A stretch of 17,902 bases of DNA, from contig CAZYTO010000098.1 of assembly GCA_964650405.1 (NCBI GenBank), positions 1 to 17,902 on the forward strand, written 5' to 3'. This DNA is from CAZYTO01 sp964650405. GTDB taxonomy: Bacteria; Acidobacteriota; Thermoanaerobaculia; Gp7-AA8. The translations under genes and the position numbers were made by a program. This document shows positions 5,770-11,618 of the stretch, piece by piece; the stretch's first letter is position 1, and each line of letters begins with the position of its first letter. The notes under the pieces were generated by a model, which saw only the letters and a list, made by a program, of their open reading frames with translations, had not been told where the DNA came from and ran no database searches.

Positions 5770-7467
5770 ATGAAGAAGCTCCTGGCGCTCCTTCTGCTGT
5801 TTGCCGCCTCGTCCCTCGCTGCCGGCCCCGTCATTACGGAGCCGGTGCGGGCGAAACATGCCGTCGTGGCCTCGGTGAGCGAGATCGCATCCCTCGTCGG
5901 TGCGGACGTGATGAAGAAGGGCGGCAATGCCATCGATGCGACGGTCGCCGTCGCCTTCGCCCTCCAGGTGGTCTGGCCCGAGGCGGGCAACATCGGCGGC
6001 GGCGGCTTCCTGCTCGTGCGGCTGCCGGACGGCACGACCGAGGTCCTCGACTACCGCGAGCGGGCGCCGCTTGGCGCGTCGCACGACATGTATCTCGACA
6101 AGGACGGAAACGTCGTGCCGCAACTCTCCACGGTCGGGGCGAAGGCGGTGGGTGTTCCCGGAACCGTGGCCGGGCTGGCTCTGGCCCATGAGAAGTGGGG
6201 AAAACTGAAGTGGAGCGAGCTGGTGGAGCCGGCCCGCAAGCTGGCGGCGGAAGGATTCGTCGTCAGCGGCATCCTCGCCAAGCGCATGAACGAGCCGCCA
6301 GTGATCGCCAAGCTCGCCAAATTCGAAGAGAGCCGGCGCATCTACCTGCCGAACGGCAAGCCGTTGCAGGGAGGCTCGACGTTCATCCAGCCGGATCTGG
6401 CCCGGACGCTGGCCCGCATCCAGAGGGATCCCGGCGACTTCTATCGAGGTAAGACCGCGAAGCTGATTCTCGACGAGATCCGCCGCGGCGGCGGCATCCT
6501 GACCGCGAAGGATCTCGCAGAGTACCAACCGACGCTCCGCCAGCCGCTGGCCGGTCATTACCGCGGCTACGAGATCGTGACCATGCCGCCGCCGTCGTCC
6601 GGCGGGGTGACCCTCCTCGAAATGCTGCACATGCTGGAGACGAAGAACGTCGCCGCCCTCGGCCACGGCAGCCCGGCCGAGCTGCACCTCCTGCTGGAAG
6701 TCGAGCGACGGGCCTACGCCGACCGCGCCAAGTGGCTCGGGGACACCGACTTCGTGAAGGGAGTGCCCGTCAAGGGCCTTGCCGACAGGCGCTATGCGCA
6801 GGAGCGAATCGCCGACTTCGATCCCGCCAGCGCCACTCCCAGTGATCGCGCGGGTGCGGGCGACCCGGCGCCGTACGAGTCGCCGCAGACGACGCACTTC
6901 ACCATCGTCGACCAGAACGGCATGGTGGTCAGCAACACGTACACGCTCAACGACAGTTTCGGCTCAGGCGAAACGGTGAAGGGCGCGGGCTTCCTGCTCA
7001 ACGACGAGATGGACGACTTCACATCGAAGCCGGGCGTGCCCAACGCCTACCACCTCATCCAGGGGGAGGCCAACGCCATCGCTCCGCGCAAGCGGCCGTT
7101 GTCGTCGATGACGCCGACCATCGTCCTCAAGGACGGCAACGTCGTCTTCGCCGCCGGCTCGCCGGGCGGCGGCACCATCATCAACACCGTCCTTCAGGTG
7201 ATCGTGAACGTCATCGATCACGGGATGAACCTGCAGGAGGCCGTCAACGCGCCGCGCTTTCATCATCAGTGGCTGCCGGACGAGATCTTCTACGAGCCGG
7301 GCAGCACGCCGGACGCGCTGCGCGCCGCGCTCGAGAAGATGGGCTATCACTTCCGTCCGAAGCCCGAGGAGATCGGCGATGCACACGGAGTCATGATCGA
7401 TTCGAAGACAGGGGACCGCCTCGGTGCCTCCGACTGGAGGCGTGGAGGGAAGGCGGTCGGGTTTTGA
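5770..7467 (+). CDS. ggt: Gamma-glutamyltransferase
   Basis: Removes or transfers the gamma-glutamyl group of glutathione and related peptides, in the periplasm or secreted. The protein is 565 residues, normal for the family. A signal peptide is clear at residues 1-18 (MKKLLALLLLFAASSLAAG). The large-subunit part has GGNAIDATVAVAFALQVV and NIGGGGFLLV. The autocleavage site is at residues 373-374 in PQTTHFTIVDQNG: the family processes before the first Thr (Thr374 here), which becomes the N-terminal nucleophile of the small subunit. The small subunit has TYTLNDSFGSG, PLSSMTPTIV and AAGSPGGGTIINT, the gamma-glutamyl binding and oxyanion motifs. It diverges from the amidase gene and is followed, after a 67-bp repeat hairpin, by an M20 peptidase that could handle released dipeptides. 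Full length, no defect seen. Confidence 0.96.
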   Translation: MKKLLALLLLFAASSLAAGPVITEPVRAKHAVVASVSEIASLVGADVMKKGGNAIDATVAVAFALQVVWPEAGNIGGGGFLLVRLPDGTTEVLDYRERAPLGASHDMYLDKDGNVVPQLSTVGAKAVGVPGTVAGLALAHEKWGKLKWSELVEPARKLAAEGFVVSGILAKRMNEPPVIAKLAKFEESRRIYLPNGKPLQGGSTFIQPDLARTLARIQRDPGDFYRGKTAKLILDEIRRGGGILTAKDLAEYQPTLRQPLAGHYRGYEIVTMPPPSSGGVTLLEMLHMLETKNVAALGHGSPAELHLLLEVERRAYADRAKWLGDTDFVKGVPVKGLADRRYAQERIADFDPASATPSDRAGAGDPAPYESPQTTHFTIVDQNGMVVSNTYTLNDSFGSGETVKGAGFLLNDEMDDFTSKPGVPNAYHLIQGEANAIAPRKRPLSSMTPTIVLKDGNVVFAAGSPGGGTIINTVLQVIVNVIDHGMNLQEAVNAPRFHHQWLPDEIFYEPGSTPDALRAALEKMGYHFRPKPEEIGDAHGVMIDSKTGDRLGASDWRRGGKAVGF

Positions 7468-7533
7468 GAGTGCCGAGTTCCGAGTGCTGAGTGCCGAGAA
7501 TAAAGGCAGACCTCCCTCGGCACTCGGCGCTCA
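7468..7533. repeat. Family D heptad hairpin
   Basis: The left arm GAGTGCC, GAGTTCC, GAGTGCT, GAGTGCC is followed by a right arm (7516-7533) reading CTCGGCACTCGGCGCTCA, its reverse complement. It starts on the base after the ggt stop. No U-tract follows. Confidence 0.8.
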
Positions 7534-7551
7534 TTAGACAAGGAGACACGG

Positions 7552-8913
7552 ATGGACAAGACCACATTGACGGCGTTCGCCAGGCGCGAACGTGATCTCT
7601 TCGAAAAAGCACTGAAGGAGATCGTGGAGATCCCGAGCGTCTCGTCCGAACCGGCGCGCGCGGGCGACATCCGCCGCTGCGCGGACCACGCGGCGGGGCT
7701 CATCCGCCTCTTCGGCGGCGAGGCGAAGATCCTGGAGACCAAGGGCAATCCGATCGTTCACGGCCGTTTCTTCGTCGCCAACGACGTGCCGACGGTCACG
7801 ATCTACAACCACCTCGACGTGCAGCCGGCCTCGCGGGACACCGAGCCGTGGGACAGCGATCCGTTCACTTTCACCAAGCTCGGCGACCGCTACTTCGGGC
7901 GCGGCACGACCGACGACAAGGGTCCGGCCCTCACTGCGCTGTGGGGCATCAAGGCCGCCCGCGAGAACGGCGTCCGCATCAACATCAATCTGCTCTGGGA
8001 GCTGGAGGAGGAGATCGGCTCCGGCAATTTCGAAGCGGCCATCCGCGACAACGCCAAGCTCATCGCCACGGACTCCGTGCTCGTCTCCGACACCATCTGG
8101 GTCTCGCGCCAGCAGCCGGCCTGTCCGGCCGGCCTGCGCGGGCTGCAGGGCTTCGAGCTCGCCCTCGAGACCGGCACCACCGACCAGCACTCCGGCGTCA
8201 CCGGCGGCGCGGCCCGCAATCCCATCGGCGAGCTGATGAAGCTCGTGTCCGAGATGTACGACGCCACCACCGGCAAGGTGAAGATCAAGGGCTTCTACGA
8301 CGACGTCGAGCCGCCGTCGAAGCGCGAGCTGAACGAGTTCCGCGATTCCGGCTTCACCGTCAAGAAGTTCAAGAAGGACCACCTCTTCAAGTCCATCCGC
8401 ACCGAGGAGCCGGTGGACGTCATGAAGCGCATCTGGGCCATGCCCACCTTCGAGATCCACGGCGTCACCGGCGGCTACCAGGGGCCGGGGATCAAGACCA
8501 TCATTCCGCCGCGCGCCTCGGTGAAAGTCTCCTGCCGCCTCGTAGTGCACCAGGACCCCCGCAAGATCATGAAGCTCATCCGCGACTTCGTGAAGCAGCG
8601 CAACGCCGACGTGAAGATCGTGGGCGAGGCGGCCATGCTGCCGTACATGGGCCCGACCACGGGACCGCTGGCCGACGCCGTGAAGTCGGCCATGAAGTTC
8701 GCCTTCGGACGCGAGCCGGTGTTCGTGCGTGAGGGTGGCTCCATCGGCGCCGTCGTCTCGATGGAGAAGATCCTCAGGTGCCCGGTCATGTTCCTCGGAC
8801 TGTCTCTGCCGGAGCACGGCTATCACGCCCCGAACGAGAACTACGACTGGCAGCAGGCCAGCGGCGGGATGGTGGCGTTCGCGAAGTACTTCGGGGAGCT
8901 TTCCACACTTTGA
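7552..8913 (+). CDS. M20-family metallopeptidase (dipeptidase-like)
   Basis: A 453-residue zinc peptidase of the M20 family (ArgE/DapE/CNDP type), probably hydrolysing dipeptides or similar small amides. No signal peptide is seen, so it is cytoplasmic. Metal and catalytic positions are present: YNHLDVQPA with His87 and Asp89, GRGTTDDKGP with bridging Asp121, ELEEEIGSGNF with the paired glutamates near 152-154, SDTIW, and a final histidine in LPEHGYHAPNENYDW near the C-terminus. The lid domain between about 190 and 310 contains GLRGLQGFEL and the DQHSG motif typical of the CNDP-like branch. A good Shine-Dalgarno AGGAGA (7541-7546) precedes the ATG by 5 bases, unlike its neighbours. The gene ends before an intrinsic terminator. 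Exact substrate is unknown. Confidence 0.93.
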   Translation: MDKTTLTAFARRERDLFEKALKEIVEIPSVSSEPARAGDIRRCADHAAGLIRLFGGEAKILETKGNPIVHGRFFVANDVPTVTIYNHLDVQPASRDTEPWDSDPFTFTKLGDRYFGRGTTDDKGPALTALWGIKAARENGVRININLLWELEEEIGSGNFEAAIRDNAKLIATDSVLVSDTIWVSRQQPACPAGLRGLQGFELALETGTTDQHSGVTGGAARNPIGELMKLVSEMYDATTGKVKIKGFYDDVEPPSKRELNEFRDSGFTVKKFKKDHLFKSIRTEEPVDVMKRIWAMPTFEIHGVTGGYQGPGIKTIIPPRASVKVSCRLVVHQDPRKIMKLIRDFVKQRNADVKIVGEAAMLPYMGPTTGPLADAVKSAMKFAFGREPVFVREGGSIGAVVSMEKILRCPVMFLGLSLPEHGYHAPNENYDWQQASGGMVAFAKYFGELSTL

Positions 8914-8968
8914 GCTAGACGATCCTTTGGATTGCAACGTATCGTTTCATGACCCTCGGATAGGTAAC

Positions 8969-9247
8969 GTGGGCCGGCGCGTGCCGGCCCCCTGTTTTTC
9001 GACGGCCTCCGACACCTGGAACTTCACGAGCGAGGGGTTCTTCCTGACGGACACCCGTAGCGACCGCACCATTGAAGCCGTGGTGCTCGATGGCGTCATG
9101 ACGCTTCGCGCCCACGCTCCCGATGGCACGCTACTGATGAGCGGCTCGCTCCTCGAAGCGGAATCCGGGCATTTCTCCGGCCCGATGGGGACGACGACCG
9201 GCGGGTGCTCTTCCGGGATGGTCTGGCTGGACGTCTACCGCCAGTAG
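8969..9247 (+). CDS. Small hypothetical ORF, possibly a gene remnant
   Basis: A frame of up to 92 codons with strongly GC-rich third positions, ending in TAG just before a strong terminator. The sequence includes TWNFTSEGFFLTDTRSD and ends GGCSSGMVWLDVYRQ; I do not recognise a family. The start is a problem. The GTG at 8969 lies at the base of the M20 terminator hairpin, and the next in-frame starts (GTG or ATG around 9081-9102) would leave half the protein. The open frame extends upstream into the M20 3' end with only a TTG (8927) as another start. It may be the 3' remnant of a lost secreted-protein gene whose terminator survives. It is not annotated as pseudogene because no parent is recognised. 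Confidence 0.35.
   Translation: MGRRVPAPCFSTASDTWNFTSEGFFLTDTRSDRTIEAVVLDGVMTLRAHAPDGTLLMSGSLLEAESGHFSGPMGTTTGGCSSGMVWLDVYRQ
8971..8999 (+). terminator. Intrinsic terminator after the M20 peptidase gene
   Basis: Stem GGGCCGGC (8971-8978), loop GCGT, GCCGGCCC (8983-8990), then CCTG and five T (8995-8999). It is 57 bases past the peptidase stop. Confidence 0.75.
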
Positions 9248-9271
9248 CTTCGAAAACGGCTCGCGAAACTC

Positions 9272-9300
9272 GAGGCCGGGCGATCCGCCCGGCCTCTTTT
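9272..9300 (+). terminator. Intrinsic terminator before the dcw cluster
   Basis: An 11-bp perfect stem (9272-9282 with 9286-9296) with loop ATC, followed by TTTTCTCTT. It isolates the mraZ promoter region from upstream transcription. Confidence 0.9.
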
Positions 9301-9311
9301 CTCTTCAAATG

Positions 9312-9346
9312 GTGGAAAATTGTGGACAGTAGTGGAGAATAGTGGT
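9312..9346 (+). promoter_or_regulatory. MraZ operator, four boxes
   Basis: GTGGA occurs at 9312, 9322 and 9332, and GTGGT at 9342, at exact 10-bp steps. This places every box on the same helix face. MraZ is known to bind short direct repeats of TGGG or GTGG type at about 10-bp spacing upstream of its own gene. The position, about 65 bases before mraZ, fits autoregulation of the cluster. Confidence 0.8.
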
Positions 9347-9409
9347 AGAAACGACCTCCAAACACTTAGAAATTGAAGCGTAACGGGTGTCGGGCGGGAT
9401 CTACTAATT

Positions 9410-9862
9410 GTGGAAATCAATGTCTTGATGGGGCACGCCCCCGCGACGGTCGACGAAAAGGGTCGCCTCAAGATCCCGACGAATTTCCGCAAGGTCATTG
9501 AAGACAAGTACGGTCCCGACTGCTTCATCACGTCAACTGACTGCGAACGGGCGGTCGTCTACCCCATGCCGGTCTGGCTCGACTTCCAGGGCCGCCTCTC
9601 GAAGGTTCCCTCCACCTCGGCCGCGAAGGCCAAGCTGCTGGAGCGGGTGAACTACTTCGGCCAGGTGGGCTCGATGGATGGCCAGGGCCGGGTCCTGATT
9701 CCGGCGGTCCTGCGCAAAGAGGCAGCCATCGCCGAGGACGTCGTCGTCATCGGGAACCAGGATCACCTCATCGTCTGGAACGAAGATCGGATCCAGAAGC
9801 GGATGAGCGACACGCCGATGTCGGCGGAAGACTGGAAAGAATTGGAGTTACACGGAGTCTGA
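9410..9862 (+). CDS. mraZ: Transcriptional regulator MraZ
   Basis: The first gene of the dcw cluster; a DNA-binding protein with two SpoVT/AbrB-like halves that forms rings and represses its own operon. The 150 residues carry the two DxxxR motifs, DEKGRLKIP near residues 15-23 and DGQGRVLIP near 86-94. The GTG at 9410 gives EINVLMG, where LMG aligns with FMG at the B. subtilis start. The ATG at 9428 would give a slightly short N-terminus and cannot be excluded. A TACTAA box (9402-9407) lies only 2 bases before the GTG, so if it is the -10 the later ATG is used. The four GTGG boxes upstream support autoregulation. A repeat hairpin separates it from rsmH. Confidence 0.94.
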   Translation: MEINVLMGHAPATVDEKGRLKIPTNFRKVIEDKYGPDCFITSTDCERAVVYPMPVWLDFQGRLSKVPSTSAAKAKLLERVNYFGQVGSMDGQGRVLIPAVLRKEAAIAEDVVVIGNQDHLIVWNEDRIQKRMSDTPMSAEDWKELELHGV

Positions 9863-9866
9863 CGGT

Positions 9867-9959
9867 GAGTGAGTTGAGTTGCTGAGTTGCCGGGTTGCTG
9901 AGTTGCTGGGGGACGGGAAGACCGGAAACCGCAGCAACCCAGCGTAGCCCAGCAACCCA
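9867..9959. repeat. Family E 8-bp repeat hairpin before rsmH
   Basis: The left arm is GAGTTGCT-type 8-mers (9867-9911). The right arm is CAGCAACCC and CCCAGCAACCC (9932-9959). It starts five bases past the mraZ stop and ends one base before the rsmH ATG, so the folded arm would sit on the initiation region. Confidence 0.8.
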
Positions 9960-9960
9960 A

Positions 9961-10878
9961 ATGCACGAACCTGTTCTTTTAAACGAAGTCGTCGAATACC
10001 TCCGGCCGGCCCGTGAGCACGGGACGGTGGTGGATGCGACGGTCGGTCTCGGCGGGCACGCGGAGGCGCTGCTTTCGCGGTATCCGTCGATCCGGCTGCT
10101 GGCCATCGACCGCGACCCGCGCGCTCTCGCCCTGGCGAGGGAGCGACTCGAGCCGTTCGGAGACCGCGTGACGTTCGCTGAGGGGCGCCACGAGAAGCTC
10201 ATTGACATCCTCGGACAGTCACAGACGACGGGAGTCACCGCTCTGCTGGCCGATCTCGGTGTGTCGTCGATGCAGCTCGACGATGCGGAACGCGGCTTTT
10301 CATTCCGCTTCGACGCGCCGCTGGACATGCGCATGGGGCCGGACAGCCGTTCCGCGGCGGAGCTCGTGAACACGCTCGATGAGGGTGAGCTGGCGCGCAT
10401 CCTCCGCGACTACGGCGAAGAGCCGCTGGCGCGGCGGATCGCCCGGGCCATCGTCGAGCGCCGGGCCGAAGGGCCGATCGAGACGACGGTCCGGCTCGCG
10501 GAGGTCGTGCGCGGCGTCAAGCGCGCGAAACCTCACGAGATCGACCCGGCCACGCTTACGTTTCAGGCCATTCGCATCGCCGCAAACGAGGAACTGGTCG
10601 GGCTCGAGCGCTTCATCGACGCCGCCGCCGGCGTCCTCGAGACGGGGGCTCGGCTCGCCGTCATCAGCTTTCACTCGCTGGAGGATCGCATCGTCAAGCG
10701 CGCCCTCCGCCGGCTGGAAGGAGAGTGCACCTGCCCGCCCGGTCTGCCCGTCTGCGTCTGCGGCCGGCAGCAGGTGGTGGAGATCCTGACGTCCCGTCCC
10801 GTGACGGCGTCCGAGGAGGAATTGAATCGGAACCCTCGGGCGCGCAGCGCCAAGCTGCGCGTCGCAGAGAAGGTTTGA
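9961..10878 (+). CDS. rsmH: 16S rRNA (cytosine-1402-N4)-methyltransferase RsmH
   Basis: Methylates N4 of C1402 in 16S rRNA using S-adenosylmethionine, fine-tuning the ribosomal P site. The protein is 305 residues, as usual. It opens with HEPVLLNEVVEYL, the standard family start, which fixes the ATG at 9961 over a longer upstream frame made of repeat sequence. SAM-binding motifs are DATVGLGGHAEALL (about residues 24-37) and AIDRDPRAL. LADLGVSSMQLDDAERGFSF and DMRMGP form the active-site region. Later come EIDPATLTFQAIRIAANEEL and VISFHSLEDRIVKR. A Cys-rich CTCPPGLPVCVCG segment near 256-268 is common in the family. No Shine-Dalgarno is present because the repeat hairpin abuts the start codon. 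Confidence 0.96.
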   Translation: MHEPVLLNEVVEYLRPAREHGTVVDATVGLGGHAEALLSRYPSIRLLAIDRDPRALALARERLEPFGDRVTFAEGRHEKLIDILGQSQTTGVTALLADLGVSSMQLDDAERGFSFRFDAPLDMRMGPDSRSAAELVNTLDEGELARILRDYGEEPLARRIARAIVERRAEGPIETTVRLAEVVRGVKRAKPHEIDPATLTFQAIRIAANEELVGLERFIDAAAGVLETGARLAVISFHSLEDRIVKRALRRLEGECTCPPGLPVCVCGRQQVVEILTSRPVTASEEELNRNPRARSAKLRVAEKV

Positions 10879-10956
10879 ATCGCAGATTCGCTTATTCGCT
10901 GAGTCGTTTATTCGCAGACTGAAGCGATCAGCGATCAGCGATCAGCGAACAGCGAG
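10879..10956. repeat. Family B heptad/octad array after rsmH
   Basis: Begins at the base after the rsmH stop with 8-mers such as ATTCGCTT and ATTCGCTG. It then has GCGATCA three times and GCGAACA. These GATCAGC words are the inverse of those after holB (2855-2875), about 8 kb away. Confidence 0.8.
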
Positions 10957-10984
10957 ACCAAGTCCGGTAGCAAGGGTGAAGGTT

Positions 10985-11056
10985 GGGGAAGGGTTGGGTG
11001 TGTGTGCGGGGACGGTGACTCGGGAGGGGTGGAGCGTGGAGCGTGGGTGCGTGTGG
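10985..11056 (+). repeat. G-rich tract with GTGGAGC heptads
   Basis: G-runs of 3-4 occur at 10985, 10991, 10996, 11008, 11022 and 11026, with loops of 2, 2, 9, 10 and 1 bases, a possible G-quadruplex on the coding strand. Heptads GTGGAGC, GTGGAGC, GTGGGTG, CGTGTGG follow (11029-11056). With the family B array it accounts for most of the 245-bp gap rsmH-ftsL. I see no clear promoter in the remainder. Confidence 0.5.
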
Positions 11057-11123
11057 ATGGTCGTCGGAGCCGTGCTTGTAGGCAGATCTTCACCCTTGTT
11101 TCCTGACTTGGCGGGCGGCCGTC

Positions 11124-11618
11124 ATGTACGCACAGAAGAAGATCATCGAGAATGTCCACATCGTCCGGGAGCGCGATCGCAGGCGCTTCCGTGAGCTGTT
11201 GGCTGTCCTCGGACTCGGTCTTCCCATCGGCCTCTTTCTCCTGCTCTTCACGTGGCAGAACCTCGAGGTCATCCGCCTCGGACATGAGGCGACGAACCTG
11301 CAGAAGCAGCGCAAGGACATCGAGGACGCGAACAAGGCCCTGCAGCTCGAGCGCGACCGCCTGACCGCGCTCGACGCCGTGGAGAAGAAGGCCAGCGCTC
11401 TCGGATTCGAAGCGACCGACCCCCGCAACGTCGTGACCATCGAGCGCGGCGCCGCTCCCGCCAGTGGGGAAGTCGCTGGTGCGGCAACGTCGCCCGCGCC
11501 CGAGTCCCCCGCTCGCCGCTCGCTGGCTACCGCTCGCCCGTCATCGCCCGCCGCTCGCCCGTCATCGTCTCCCGTTCGCCGCTCGCCGTCAGCCGCCGCT
11601 CCCCCGGTGTCCCGATGA
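11124..11618 (+). CDS. ftsL: Cell division protein FtsL
   Basis: A small bitopic membrane protein of the divisome that pairs with FtsB (DivIC) and activates septal synthesis by FtsW-FtsI. A basic cytoplasmic start (RERDRRRFR, residues 15-23) precedes one membrane segment at about 25-44. A charged coiled-coil follows (EATNLQKQRKDIEDANKAL and on to about 100). A short FtsL signature then occurs: VEKKASALGFEATDPRNVVTIE. The protein is 164 residues, longer than the usual 100-120. Residues 130-157 are encoded by a 7-bp repeat array and are rich in Ser, Ala, Arg and Pro, so the tail looks added. Its position between rsmH and ftsI and the ATGA overlap with ftsI support the call, which would be weak from sequence alone. 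Confidence 0.87.
   Translation: MYAQKKIIENVHIVRERDRRRFRELLAVLGLGLPIGLFLLLFTWQNLEVIRLGHEATNLQKQRKDIEDANKALQLERDRLTALDAVEKKASALGFEATDPRNVVTIERGAAPASGEVAGAATSPAPESPARRSLATARPSSPAARPSSSPVRRSPSAAAPPVSR
11511..11594 (+). repeat. Heptad array inside ftsL (family C)
   Basis: Twelve consecutive 7-base words read GCTCGCC, GCTCGCT, GGCTACC, GCTCGCC, CGTCATC, GCCCGCC, GCTCGCC, CGTCATC, GTCTCCC, GTTCGCC, GCTCGCC, GTCAGCC. Total 84 bp, 28 codons, so the frame is kept. GCTCGCC is the same word as in the gap after holB. Confidence 0.8.

Noticed and set aside
5623..6897. Upstream extension of the amidase frame to a 959-residue protein
   Set aside because: The extension is antisense to ggt; the signal peptide at the ATG at 5622 and the TATAAT box show the true start.
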